This document shows positions 1 to 11,425 of a DNA stretch of 64,000 bases, in pieces. Source of the DNA: Agarophyton chilense. Taxonomy: Eukaryota > Rhodophyta > Florideophyceae > Gracilariales > Gracilariaceae. Positions within the stretch are counted from its first letter, which is position 1. Each line of letters starts with the position of its first letter. The translations under genes were made by a program, and so were the position numbers. The notes beneath the pieces are model-generated. The model was not told the origin of the DNA. It worked only from the letters and a program-made list of their open reading frames with translations, and did not search any database. The stretch is taken from positions 434,001 through 498,000 of the forward strand of contig JARGXX010000003.1 of assembly GCA_030374765.1 (NCBI GenBank), written 5' to 3'.

Positions 1-426
1 GAACCACGGGAGGGTGTGGTTACAACCGCTGCCCATGCGGGGGCGCTGCGGCAACTGTCTCGGGGCCTCCCAGCACGACATCCAACTGGATTTATATACT
101 CTGACACCACTCCGGTTGCCATCGATACCGATGATCCAAACAAAGATAACGAGGATGTTGTCGTCTCTGGAGGGACTGCTTCTAGGGGAGTAGCCGGTCC
201 GAGTGGCGATACGGATGCTCCGGCGGGTTCGAGATTTACGACGCTCGCACCGAGTCCGGTTGATCCGCAAGTTGCGGCGATGCGCCTTCGTGTCCAATCT
301 ATTCTTGTGGAAGTCCCTCTCATCATAATTGAAATGGGAGAGCTCCTAGCCCTTGCGGCGCAGAGATATCAACTAAATGCTGGCGCCTCCAAAAGTGGTG
401 GGGCTGGTCCTTCGGCTGGGGAATAA
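1..426 (+). CDS. Antisense convergent ORF of gypsy copy 1 (partial)
   Basis: This open frame enters from the window edge and ends at 426. It lies on the strand opposite gag-pol, between the end of pol and where the 3' LTR should be. I do not recognise the protein. It shares landmarks with the frame at 45050-45727 in gypsy copy 3: an EGV...AA..AL stretch, the motif HPTGFIY followed by Asp, an acidic DDP...DN segment, a helical segment before the end (ELLALAAQRYQ against QMLAFASAYHQ) and a C-terminal GGAGPS(A/S)G. The two differ widely at other positions, which suggests the protein rather than the DNA alone has been kept similar. No known catalytic motif, membrane segment or signal peptide is visible. 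The GTG near base 16 should not be taken as the true start, because the frame is open to the window edge. Confidence 0.65.
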   Translation, partial: EPREGVVTTAAHAGALRQLSRGLPARHPTGFIYSDTTPVAIDTDDPNKDNEDVVVSGGTASRGVAGPSGDTDAPAGSRFTTLAPSPVDPQVAAMRLRVQSILVEVPLIIIEMGELLALAAQRYQLNAGASKSGGAGPSAGE

Positions 427-499
427 TTGTCCCAAAGGGAGATAGACTCACCTCCGTCTGGTGGATAGGTGACTTGAGTAGTTTTAAAAATCATCTTGT

Positions 500-572
500 C
501 ATAATAACTTTTGTGCTTCTCGACTTCTTCGAATTCTCGACTTCTTTGACTTCTCGACTTCTTCAATTCATT
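500..572 (+). repeat. Pyrimidine-rich CTTCT block, gypsy copy 1
   Basis: The plus strand carries repeated TTCTCGACTTCTT-like units, so the minus strand (the sense strand of the element) is purine-rich. The block lies between the two converging reading frames. Equivalent blocks sit at the same place in gypsy copies 2 and 3. It could be an additional polypurine tract, a shared transcript-end region or simple low-complexity sequence. Confidence 0.6.
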
Positions 573-583
573 GCCGTTTCGGT

Positions 584-3517
584 TTATCCAACTTGGGCAC
601 AGTTCAAGTTAAAAGGTAGCGGTGTACCGGTTCTTCGGTGAAAAGATATAATTTTGGACCTCGGTAAGTGTCCAACAGGTTCCCAAGTGTTTTTGGCAGG
701 ATTGTATCCATACCATCGGATTTGATAACCGTAGTTTCCAGTTAAGGTGATTTCGTGACGAACAACGTGATCCACCACAAACTTCTGTGGGTATACATTG
801 GGTATTTCCGCCCTCATGACGTATTCCAGTCTCGAGATCCTTTGTCGGACTCAAAAGAGTTTAGGAGCGAGCCTCAAGTGAGAGATTCCAACTTCGAAAC
901 GTGTTCCGATCACTCGCGACTTCGTCGAGAACCGTGGTGACGGCGTAATTCTAACTTTCGCTAAAACGATCAAGTCGATCACCTCCATGTTCTTCGTGAA
1001 GCTCTCGTAAGTTCGAGTTAATCTAGAATAGGTCCGCGGGCATTAGACGTCAAACCGATGAGCGGCGACTTCCAAAAAACAGCGGAATGCCGTTTTCGAT
1101 TGACCATCCATCCTAACGGGGAATCTCGTGCTTCACACTCCTTTTGCAGCGTGATGGAACACCCAGAGGGTCCTATCCACTCTCATTGGCATGGCATAAA
1201 CATTCGGCGTCCCAAGGCACTGTGTATCAGCGAGGTTGAAAAGTGCCGTACAATCCAGGGTATCTTTTCGGCACTGTCAAGTCAGAGACCCGTTTGATGA
1301 CGGTTCGCGGCTTACGAATGTGTGGCATAACGTCTAGACGTGGTACTGTGCAGTGCTCCGTTGTTTCGCAGCATTATGCTGTCCAGTACATGTGACCTCT
1401 TCTCTGCAGCAGTTCCAACCTGTTTCTATTCAAGAACTTCTTTCATCTTTCTTTGCAATGGCGATGTTCTTCTCTTCTACACTTTTGCGTGTCCGTTCAG
1501 GTGCCCCCCTCCTTAGGCGGGTTCACTGGAGTCGTGACTACCTGAGTAGGTGGGGTCACCCTCGTGATAGTTGTCGGGATTCCCCGAGGTTCTTTCGTTG
1601 AGGTAGAAGAGACTGTAATAACAGTTTCCGAACTCTTTGGTAGGTCAGGCAAGCCGCGGGTTATATGTGGGACAGAATCTCTGGTCGCGAGGGCGAACTG
1701 TCCGTTGGCGATTGCCCATTACCAGGAAGGTAGTAGGTTGTAGTAAGACTTCCGTTGTTAACGGTGGGGCTCTAGTCACGATATCAAGAGAAAACCGTTC
1801 ATGCTGTTTGTCGACTTCCAATACCACTGTGGTATCATCGACTGAGATGACTCGGTATGGTCCGTCAGCAATCGGTGAGAGTTTGTCCCATTTATCCTTT
1901 TCAGGATTGTAGTATTCCTTGCGTACGAATACGAAATCGTTAACCGCTATCTGAGGTAAAGGCTTGTGGATTCGATCATCGAAATTACGCTTAGAAGCGA
2001 CTTGGGCCTTGTCAATTACTTTCTGGGCAATTGGCACCATTGATTTCAACCATTCCTTCCAAGATTTCCGATATAACTGTGGTGAGGGGAACGCGGAGAG
2101 CGTCGATTGAGCCTGAATAGCAACTGGTGGTGAGGTGCGTGATAATACCAACTCAAAAGGTGACACAGAAGTAACCCGATGCACCTGGGTGTTATTCGCA
2201 TACGTCACCACGTTTGTGTACAAATCTCATTGCTGGGTGTGATCCCCGACATGGGATCGTAACGCGTTCAGAAATGTACATTTAAACCGTTCTACCTAAC
2301 AATTCGTTTGAGGATGGTAGGTTGTACTAAATAGGTTCCTTATTTCGAGTATTCGACACACGTCTTGAAAGAACTTTGACGTAAACTGTGATCCATCATC
2401 TTAGATCAGATGTACGGGTGGACCGTAGAAGAGAATCCAGTGAGTGGCAAAGGCCTGTGCAACAGTATAAGCTGTAGTCCGTTTAAGCGGTACTGTCCTG
2501 ACGAGCTTTGAAAAGCGGTCTGTCATCACCAACAGATATCGATTTCCTCGAGGATTCCTGATTAGTTAACCTAGAATGTCAATAGCCACGATTTTTAACG
2601 GCCCCCGTGCGGGGAAATAGCTTCAAATTCTTTGGGTTTTTACGTAACTTCACGTCATTTTTCGCGCACTCTGTAAAAGAATGGCGTACTGCATCACAGT
2701 CAAAAGCCATAGCACGCCATTAGAAATCCTTTCTAAGGGTCAAGTACAATTTTCTTCCTCCAGGATGGGAACTCAACTTCGAGTAGTGTGAAATATGGAG
2801 TTCCATTTGCTGTAAATAATGAGGAACCACAAGTTGGGGGTTATATTCTACCTTTCGAGCCAGATATCCCTGGTCATCTCTCCCAAAAGGAAACATTGCT
2901 CCTCCATTGAGACAAGAACGGATCTTTGTACAGAAAGGATCCATTTGTTGTTCTGGGATCATCTCTTCAGGAGTTATTGGTACGAATTAACCCGTCAGGG
3001 GCTCCGAAGGTTCGGCATCCAGTATATCGTCAAACACGTCATCCAATCTTATTTCGGCGCTGACATCAGCTTCTCCTACTTCAAAGCTAGGAATCTCGAG
3101 ATCGTCGATAGTTTCTGTCTCCGCAGAGGTTCCCAAATGGGATAACACATCTGCTTGCGTGTTCAGAGTACCTTTCTTGTAAAGAATATCGGAGTTAAAC
3201 TCCGCCAATCGGAGGTACCAACGCATGAGGCGTCCCGATGGTTCTGTTATTTCCATGAGCCAACGGAGGGCTGAATCGTCAGTGTGTACCATGAAATGGT
3301 TACCCATAAGATATGGTCGGAGCGTCCCTAGTGCCCAAACGAACGCAAGATACTTCTTCTCTGAGACCGAATAATTACATTCATGGACGTTCAGACTGCG
3401 AGACCAGCATGCTATTAGATGTCGCTCACCTTCTGCAGAGGTCTGAAATCGTGCACAACCAACTTGGTCTTTGCTCGCATCCGTATTAACCTCAAACGGA
3501 AGCCCAAGGGTTGGAAG
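584..3517 (-). pseudogene. Gypsy copy 1 pol remnant (RNase H, integrase, chromodomain)
   Basis: Remnant of a pol polyprotein. RNase H is recognised by the HTDD and TQAD motifs. The integrase C-terminal region contains YANNTQVHRVTSVSPFELVL, a standard gypsy integrase stretch, and a GPYRV segment. The chromodomain begins VYPQKFVVDHVVRH and continues with the aromatic YQIRWYGY...TWEP core that defines chromoviruses, whose chromodomain is thought to steer integration to particular chromatin. The stretch of about 830 bp between the chromodomain and the integrase C-terminus corresponds to the long, poorly conserved linker of copy 3. The fossil is broken many times. Confidence 0.85.
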
Positions 3518-4187
3518 TGAAAACGTCAGCGCAGATTAGGTAAAGGAACGGAAAAAGAGTGGAAAAGACGAGAAAAAGAGAAAATTAAAAGAAGAAAAAC
3601 AAATGAAGGTAGTCAGCCTTGAAAATTTACTTCGGTCGTAGGCGACCGTCATTGAAAACTATATCTACCTTGCACGTGCTTCTGCCGCTGGTTCTGACCG
3701 TCGGCGGGTCACCCACGTCTCACAGCTTGCCACTGTGCGACGAGGAGTTGCGCGCCAAAACAATTTCAAACAGAAAGCATGTCAAATAAAAACTCAAAAA
3801 ATCATCCAAAACGGTGAGCCAGTACCAACCGCCCTGCGCACCCCAGATTCGGCTGTTACGGCCAAACCCAGTATACAGCTCCCATTCGCACATTCTCTCC
3901 AACTGCATAGCACGGCTCCTTCTGCGCTCTCGTCCAATCAGATCGCTTCACTCGGGCCGAAGCCCCCACACGCTCCATTAGAACCAGACCACTTGCCCAT
4001 ACCACGTTGCACGGGGGCATTTTCAGTAGCCAATCAGATGACCGTTTCACGTTGAGATTGAGATGAGGCGCATATGCGTTTTTCCGCGGAGGGTGCCCAA
4101 AAGTGCCCATGCTTAAATCCACTTTTTGTTTTCCACTATTGCCATCACTCCAAGGGGCTTGGGGGCACAGTCGATCAAACCGCAACA
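3518..4187 (-). repeat. R1-family copia LTR, 3' LTR of copy C
   Basis: About 670 bp, homologous to the LTR at 6345-7003 and to copies at 16.4, 28.9 and 35.7 kb. In sense orientation it starts TGTTGCGGTTTGATCGACTG. The sequence just before it on the minus strand, AGTGGAGGAGCAG, is purine-rich as expected for a polypurine tract. Two inverted CCAAT motifs (ATTGG) are conserved in most copies of the family. Confidence 0.85.
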
Positions 4188-6344
4188 CTGCTCCTCCACT
4201 GTTTGGCCAAGTTCAATACGGCCCACATTATGGTTGTGAATTCCTCGGCCAAGTAGTTTAGTCAAGAAGACCGCATCATTGTCTTCACTTGAAACTTACG
4301 TCATATTGATGGGACTATCTTTGACAAGTTCCCGAACGAAGTGCAACTTAAGGTCAATGTGCTTAGCGTGACCCGACGGACAGCGTTCACCAGTTCCCCA
4401 GTCATTGGCGCACTGGTTGTCCGAACGAATGGGCGCAGCACCTTACTCGTTCCATCCAATCTTCTTAAGCGCACGCTTCAACCAAATAAACTCCTGATAC
4501 GCAAGCTTCAATGCATAATACTCGGCCTCGCCGGTAGACAACGCCCTCGAGGCATGTGTTCTTGCTCCCCACATATATGTCCCTTTGCCAAGCTTCCATA
4601 AGAATCCAGACATTGACTTTCGATCAGTCCTGTCTGCAGCGTAGTCATAGTCAATGTACGCCTCTAGTTTCACCGTGCTAGAGTGATAGGGCACACCATG
4701 TCCAGTTGTGCCACGACGATGAGGAAGAACCCGCTTTGCCGCCTTGTGACAGCAGGCCGTGGGCGATTTCTGGAAACGAGCCAAGATTAGGATGGGTTCT
4801 AATATATCCAACCGAGTTCTTAGTGCCAAGTACAAAAGCGATCCAATGATCTGCTAATACATCTGAGTATCCTGGATGAATTTGTCTTCCTCATATATCC
4901 ATCCGGTAAAAAAAGATTCTACCATAGGGGTGCATGCCAGCCTGGATCGCTGAAACCTGAAACGGTAAAACACGCTCTCCGTGTACAGTGACTCACCGAG
5001 ATACAGCTACACAGGTCGACCATCTGAATCTAAAGACAATTTGAATTCAACGCCAAGTTACAAGTTCACTTCGTCCTCCACACGCAGCTCCTAGAATGAC
5101 TTAAGCTCCTCCAAAATCGCATCACGTTCCATGGCAGAAGTTGTCAATATTAGCAAGTCATGCACATAAATCAACACGAACGCATCCTCATTGGTCTCAT
5201 TTTTGTGGCGAAACACGCAAAGTGCACTCGATAACTCTTCAAAACACATGCGTTTCATGTCTTCGCATAGTTTGTTGTGCCGTGCAATTTGCGATTGCTT
5301 CAGTCCATAGAATGCCTTAAGCAATTTGAAGCATCGTGAAGTCACGCCCGGTACACCTCGAGGTAACATGATCCACACATCTTTCTCAAGCTTTCCGTTG
5401 AGAAACGCAGTTTTCACATCTACTTGCACCACATACATGCGCAGTCATAACGTCAGATGCAAGAATAGGCGAATCAAAGAGAACGAAACCACTGGTGCGT
5501 AAGTCTCCATGTAGTCTTTACCATATGGTTGGTGGTTTCCACCCGCTACAACACGAGCCATGAAACGTTCAACTGACCAATCAGCATTGCGCTTTACATT
5601 CAGCATACGTGGGTTAGTAGTGGTTGTGAAACAGGGGAGTCATCAAGTTTCCAAGTTTGCTTCGACTCCAATGATGAAAACTCTTCATCGATGGCTGCTT
5701 GCCACATGTTACGCTCCTCCGCACTGGTGGAAATTGCCTCCTTGATTGAAGGCTCATCACTTGTAGTGACTTTGACTTGCGATGTACAGTGAGCAGACCC
5801 TGCCATGAACCACCTCAGAGGTGGACGGCACGTGCGCCGCGGGTAACGATGTTTCGTATCAGCATTGGCAGATGTATCACGGTCATCAGCAGCACCTTCC
5901 TCATCACTTTTGGAATCCTGTGCATTGTCTTCATCGCTGCAGGAGTCTGACTCCGACTACATGACTGCTGGAATCGGGTTCGAGGATCCGTAATGAACCA
6001 CCTCTTCCTCAACATTATCGACGGAAAAGGTATCCGATTCGTCATCAATGCTATCACATAATTTCATATCGGAGATGTAGTCATCATCCGACATACTTTC
6101 ATCATCCATATTGTTAGCAAGAGATTCTGCGCCAGGGAACTTGGATTCATCAAAAGGAACATGTCGTGACTCAATAATACGTGGAGTACCTTCATCACCA
6201 ACGACCAATACCTTGTACGCACCATGCTCAAGAGTCTCGAAGTACACTCCCTCAAGGGCACGAGACTCGAACTTGGGTCCACGCGGAGTCCTTAGCATGA
6301 ATAAAGTGCATCCAAACACACGCACGTACTTCAACGAAAATTTT
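4188..6344 (-). pseudogene. Copia copy C pol remnant
   Basis: Broken copia pol covering the region after the integrase core, the reverse transcriptase and RNase H. Diagnostic segments are the VKTAFLNG motif, the G-L-K-Q thumb motif near 5.3 kb, the catalytic block near 5.16 kb and the RNase H segment near 4.65 kb. The linker carries an acidic, aspartate-rich patch (DDESMSDDDYISD) also seen in copies A and B. The frame ends close to the 3' LTR. It is a fossil with several breaks. Confidence 0.85.
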
Positions 6345-7003
6345 TGTTGAGGTTTGATCGACTGTGCCCCCAAGCCTCTCGGAGTGTTTGAAATAGTGAA
6401 AAACAAAAAGTGGATTTAAGCATGAGCACTTTTGGGCAACCCGCGGAAAAACTCATATGCGTCTCATCTCAATCTCAACGTGAAACGGCCAACTGATTGG
6501 CTACTGCAAATGACTTCATGCAACGTGGTATGGACAAGTGGTCTGGTTGTAATGGGGCGTCTTGGGGCTTCGGTCCAAGTGGAGCGATCTGATTGGACGA
6601 GAGAACTGAATGAGCACGTGCTATGCAGTTGGAGAGAATATGGGAATGGGGGCTGGATACTGGGTTTGGCGGTAGCCGCCGAATCTATGCTTCGCGGGGC
6701 GGTTGCCACTGGCACACCACTTTGGATGGTTTTTTGAGTTTTTATTTGTTATGCTTTATGTTTGAAATTGTTTTGGCGCGCAACTCCTCGTCGCACAGTG
6801 GCAATCTGTGAGACGTGGGTCACCCGCCGAGGGTCAGCATCGGCGGCGGAACTGCGTGCAAGGTAGTTATAGTTGTCAATGACGGTCGGCGAAGACCATA
6901 CTAAATTGTTAAGACTGACTACCTTGATTTGTTTTTCCTCTTTTACTTTCGTTTTCGTCTCGTCTTTTTCTTTTCCTTTTTATAAGCTGCGCTCACTTTG
7001 TGA
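6345..7003 (+). repeat. R1-family copia LTR, 5' LTR of copy A
   Basis: About 659 bp, beginning TGTTGAGGTTTGATCGACTG and ending ...CACTTTGTGA just before the primer-binding site. The family is defined by comparison with four other copies in the window. Inverted CCAAT boxes (GATTGG) occur near 6494 and 6592, and a CT-rich stretch with a TTTTTATAAG element lies close to the 3' end. Confidence 0.88.
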
Positions 7004-7017
7004 GGTTATGGGCCCAG
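7004..7017 (+). promoter_or_regulatory. Primer-binding site, half-tRNA-iMet type
   Basis: GGTTATGGGCCCAG directly follows the 5' LTR. It is complementary to the anticodon-stem-loop part of eukaryotic initiator tRNA-Met (CTGGGCCCATAACC), not to the tRNA 3' end. This is the arrangement known for Drosophila copia and yeast Ty5, which prime minus-strand synthesis from a cleaved half-tRNA. It also fixes the right boundary of the LTR. Confidence 0.85.
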
Positions 7018-7915
7018 AGCGTCGACTCTTCGCAGACGTCAGGCTCTTCTAACACTCATTTAGATTCAAGAAGTTTCCCTACTGCGAAAGGTGCACGATC
7101 TACGACTAACGCTCATCTGGATTCAAGAAGTTCCTTTTTTTGTGACAGGCGTGTACCCTGCGGACTTTCTCCTTTGTGGCGAAAACATATCGCGTTTGTA
7201 AGTACCCCCTTGGCCCGAGACCGGAAAGGTTGCCAAATCCTGCTCTCCGTCCGTAGAGTACGGAGGTCGATGAATCGGGCTTGGAAGTGTAGGAGCAACC
7301 GTACTACACCGCACGATCGGGTTACTTTCCTGCAAGAGGCTACCTTGGGTCAACTGGTGGAAGTGTATCTTGACGACACTCCTCCTTAAGACGCCTCGTA
7401 GGGACTAAAAGCGCCGGACTCTAAAGTGCGCAAAGTTCGGTAGGTAATCAAAGCATACCTCTCCTGAACAGAGTAACCAGGGTCCAGGGGATCATCCTTT
7501 ACGGTAGCGGATGTAGTTTCTCCCGCCAGTGCGCTCGCTTACCTTGAGCAAGTCTCGGTAGGGTCAATCAAGAAGTTTCAACCCGAAGTCGAGAAGTTTT
7601 CCTGTTCCGGGTACGCCTTCTGCCACTGCCCGTGAGTATACTCCAAGCGTGGGAGCACCCGAACTCCGTTTGGGATCGCGTACGATACGCGTCTCAGTGA
7701 GCGCTGCAGACTACGTCAAAAGTCTCCGCTGTCGTCCTCGCTGTCGAATGTTTGTGTTGGGATATTCCGTTCGGGCAAGCTCGGCCACGAATTCATCACT
7801 GCTCGTGGCCCTTTCCTAAACATCCCAAAGCATTGAGTCCCTCAATCTGCTTCACTCTATTTTCTTACATCGTTCAATTTTATTCCCTTTCGTTTTGTGG
7901 ATAACAGACTATAAC
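7018..7915 (+). other. Copia copy A leader
   Basis: About 900 bp between the primer site and the first gag ATG, without a convincing gene. It contains a spaced direct repeat of about 25 bp (units near 7048-7074 and 7108-7133, sharing ATTCAAGAAGTT). A related AATCAAGAAGTTTC is found near 7567. Such leaders commonly carry RNA packaging and dimerisation signals; that role here is inference. Confidence 0.5.
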
Positions 7916-9000
7916 ATGTCGGACACTGATATGGAATCTGAAGGTAACACTGGAATAAAAATTCCACGCTTTCATGCAAAGCGCGGCGACGACTATGCGT
8001 TATGGCGTCGACTTCGGGCTGCATGCCGCATCAAAGGAGTGTGGAGTGTGGTTGAAACGCCCCCCTCACATTTGGAATCCACTGAAACCACATCCGATTG
8101 TGCTGCCGCTGGTAGCTCCCGTGTCCTCGCCAAACGTGAAAAAGCTTGTGGAATCATCATATGTGCTCTTGGAGACGCACCCCTTCGTGTCGTTATGGAT
8201 GTTGATGATGACCGTGCTCGCATGCTTGCACTGCTAGATGCTCGCTATGAATCCAATCGTACAGTCTCTCGCGTAGCAGTTTAAACTCAACTGTTTCATA
8301 TGTCTTATACTGGTCAGAACATGTCAAATTATGTTGATCAGTAAACAAATTTTTTCAGTCAGCTGGAGCACATGGGAAAGGAAGCTGCGATACCTGAATC
8401 GCATAAGGCTCCAATGCTGCTTGCCTCCATTGACCCTAACAGCACGATGGAGTCTACTGCTGCTGCTCTGCGTACAAAGGAAATTGTGGAACTCACGCGG
8501 GAATATGTAGCAACTACTCTCATCGACGAGTAACATTCAAAGCAAGTACATCCCAAGGCTTCCGGAAGAAGCTCACGTCGTAAGAAAAAGGGCCGGATCA
8601 AATTCAGTCGTAGTTCCGAGTCCACTGATCATTTTAGAAGCAGTATGGGTAATGTTGGCAATGATTCAGTTCGTGAATCAGACATAGAATCTACAGCCCG
8701 CGCCTTTGCTGCCGCCCTCCGATCCCCCACTTCCGGACGTTCTGGAACTAACAATGGCCATCATTGTGATTTCTGCGACCGTAATAGACACACGCAAGAT
8801 CGATGCTACATGAACCCAGATCATCCTGACAACCACATGCCGCAAAGTATTCTGGATAAGCTTAAAACACAATCGAAGAAAACGGGCAATAGTGATAACA
8901 AAAATGGCTCAAGAAGGTCGTCCGGAAAGTCTGGAAAGATTGAAATTGCAGGTGTGACTGTGGACAGAACTACCCTTACTCCCCAAAAGGACCTTAGCAC
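7916..9000 (+). pseudogene. Copia copy A gag
   Basis: Gag region starting at the ATG at 7916 (MSDTDMESEGNT). The N-terminal segment contains the usual copia gag opening with two tryptophans (ALWRRL...KGVW). A zinc knuckle of the form CX2CX4HX4C (CDFCDRNRHTQDRC) lies near 8765-8806, followed by a basic, serine-rich tail. The region continues directly into pol. Copy B contains the same arrangement at 20.18-19.1 kb. It is a fossil with a few breaks. Confidence 0.8.
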
Positions 9001-11425
9001 CTATGCAAATAGTGGTGCCACAGCACATTGCTTCCACTCATCTTCTGCATTCGTCCCTGGATCAGTGCACCCATGCGAGAAGAGGACTATGATGCTCTCG
9101 GACAATACATCGGTTGAAGCCGCACAATGCGGAGAGGTGATAATCCCGTTTGAATGTGCGAACTTGCGTCTCACTGATATGTTGCTGCTTCTTAGTGTTG
9201 AATACAACTTGGTGTCCACGGGGTGCCTGGCATACAAAGGTATCGAATTGCACTTTTCTCATCACACTGTTCGACTGATATTTGAATCGAATGGGTTTGA
9301 GATCGGCGTTGGATTCCGCCATGGGAACTCTGGCATGTCCTGTTACCTAAACAAACTGTGCACGCAACCCCTGATCTTTTCTTCGCGAGAAAATCTGCGG
9401 GGACACATTTCTGGCACCAACGACTTGCTTACATCAACCCACGTGACCTCAGGGAGGTGCAAAAGTGTGCTGAAGGAGTTCCACACCTGTCTGAAATGGA
9501 GGAAGTGTGCCGGGCATGTCGACTTGGTAAAGCTCATAAGCTTCCGTTCGCAGGTCACTTTGAGCATGCAGCTGCAGTTGGCGACATTGTGCACTCGGAC
9601 ATTGTTGGTCCCCTGGATATGTCCTTTCCGGATGAGTTTCGGTATGCATGTACTTTCCTTGATGACCATTCTTGATATGCTTTTATTGGTTTGATGACGC
9701 ATCGCAGTGACATTAGCGATGTGTTTGACGGAGTTCATGTAAAGTTGAACCATCTTGGAGGAGTGGGTATCGAGAGTTTGCATTCCGAAAGAGCTGAAGA
9801 GTACAAAGCACTGCAACAGAACCTGGCTGAACTGCATGGTACTACCTCTTTCTCTGCTCCTTACACTCCCCAGCATAACGCGATTGCAGAAAGCATCAAC
9901 CGTACCATGGAGGAGGCTGCCACATCCTTACTGCTTCAGGCAAGTTTACCGAAGTGCTTGTGCCCTTGTGCATTGAAGCATGTCATCCATGTGCGTAACC
10001 GTGTGCGGCATTCCACTGTGGACATTACCCCATACTTTCTGGTCACTGGCCACCGGCCATCACTTCAACATGTGCGTGTGTTTGGATGCACGGCATTTGT
10101 GCTGAGGACACCAAGTGGATCCAAGTTCGAGTCTGAATCTCGTGCACTTGAGGAAGTGTACTTGGAGAATCACGAGCATGGTGTTTACAAAGTACTTGTT
10201 ACGGATAACGACGGTACTCCACGCATTGTTGACTCTCGGCATGTCACTTTTGATGAATCTCGGTTTCCCGGCGCGCCGTCTGTTATTCATTACATGAACG
10301 ATGAACTTAGTTCGGACGATGATTACATCGGTGACGTCGGCTCTCATGACGCCATAGATGATGCATCCGATTCAGTCTCAATCGACGGCATTGTAGACGA
10401 AGCACTTTTCCACGAAGAAGGTACTTCGACACTGGCGGGTGCTCAGCCCCAGCCTTACTCTGTGGATGATGAGGACGACGTGGTAAGCTCTAAAAGTAAT
10501 GAGGAAGTGTTTTCAAATCAATCAGAAGCTCCTCACAACTCTAATGCGGAACCCCGTTACCTTTCTCACACACGTCGTGCACCGCGAAGGTGGTTCATGG
10601 CTGGATCTGCTCAGTGTACTTTTCATATAAGAGTAACGACTAGCGACGAACCCACCCTAAAGGAAGCAATGTCTGCCAGCGTGGAGGAGCGTAATCTATT
10701 GCACGCTGCAATTGATGAAGAGTTCTCATCACTAGAGTCGAAAGGAACGTGGAAGCCTGATAACTCTCCCGTTTCTCAACCACTACCGAGTCATGTGGTC
10801 TTTCACGTCAAACGCAATGCTGAAGGGAAAGTGGAACGTTTTAAGGCTCGAGTGGTTGCAGGTGGATACCACCAAAAGTATGGTGAAAACTACATGGAAA
10901 CCTATGCTCCAGTTGTTTCATTCACAATGGTTTGCATTTTCCTCTACCTGACGCTGTGCCTGCAGATGCATGTCGCACAAGTAGATGTGAAAACGGCGTT
11001 TCCCAATGGTAAACTGGAGGAGGATATGTGGATTATGTCTCCTCGAGGTATACTTGGAGTCCGTTCTCGATGCTTCAAACTGCGCAAAGCCATCTACGGG
11101 CTGAAGCAGGCACACTTAGCATGGCACAAGAAGCTATGTGACGACTTGAAAATTATAGTGTTCGAGGGGTTACCAAGTGCACAATGTGTGTTTCGCCGGC
11201 GCAATAAATACGATGAGAATGCATTTGTGTTGGTGTACGTGGATGAATTGCTGATATTCACGACCTCAATCGAAGAACGTTCTGTGATAATGCAGGAGCT
11301 GAAGTCCTTGTATGAGCTTCGTGTAGCAGGAGAGGTAAACTTGTTCCTTGGTGTTGAGTTGAAATGGCTTTTGGATTTGAAAGGTCGACCTCTCTCGTTC
11401 CACCTTGGTCAGTCTCTCTACACAG
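9000..11425 (+). pseudogene. Copia copy A pol (protease, integrase, reverse transcriptase)
   Basis: Pol region in the Ty1/copia order, with integrase ahead of reverse transcriptase. Visible parts are a protease-like segment near 9.0 kb, the GAG-pre-integrase zinc finger and start of integrase near 9.4-9.65 kb (CRACRLGKAHKLPF), the integrase core with HNAIAESINRT near 9.87 kb, an acidic linker at 10.3-10.5 kb, and the reverse transcriptase from about 10.63 kb with QVDVKTAF, YGLKQA and YVDELLIF. RNase H is missing because the copy is cut at 11425. It is broken in a few places. Confidence 0.85.

Larger units (their letters stand above)
1..3517 (-). mobile_element. Ty3/gypsy chromovirus copy 1, truncated
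   Basis: This is the 3' half of a chromodomain-bearing Ty3/gypsy element on the minus strand. Reading from high to low coordinates it shows RNase H (about 3.3-3.0 kb, with HTDDSALRWLM and a TQADVLS tail), traces of the integrase zinc finger and core (about 2.9-2.2 kb), the integrase C-terminal part (2223-1645) and a chromodomain (817-584). An opposite-strand frame follows it. The left end runs off the window and the right end stops at an R1 LTR near 3518, so gag, protease and most of the reverse transcriptase are absent here. It is homologous throughout to copy 3 at 43.8-54.6 kb but clearly older and broken in many places. Family assignment is firm from domain order and motifs. Confidence 0.9.
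3518..6344 (-). mobile_element. Ty1/copia copy C, 3' half
   Basis: Minus-strand Ty1/copia fragment holding the later part of pol and a 3' LTR of family R1. Reading right to left it shows the integrase C-terminal/linker region (VRVFGC, then FDESKFPGAE), the reverse transcriptase (QVDVKTAFLNGKLE and the YVHDLLIL catalytic block) and copia-type RNase H (DYAADRTDRKSMSGFLWKLG). The right end stops exactly where the 5' LTR of copia copy A begins. It is related to copies A and B but clearly more diverged from them than they are from each other. It is broken in several places. Confidence 0.88.
6345..11425 (+). mobile_element. Ty1/copia copy A (5' LTR to reverse transcriptase)
   Basis: Plus-strand Ty1/copia element with a 5' LTR of family R1, a primer-binding site, a leader of about 900 bp, gag, integrase and most of the reverse transcriptase. 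It stops near 11425 where an R2-family LTR begins, so the end of pol and its own 3' LTR are missing. It shares very high similarity with copy B over roughly 7.9-10.4 kb, so the two are recent relatives. It is broken in a few places and 3'-truncated. Confidence 0.9.

Noticed and set aside
9343-9876. 177-codon minus-strand frame, repeated at 18232-18765 on the plus strand
   Set aside because: It is antisense to copia integrase in copies A and B and is present in both only because those copies are near-identical.
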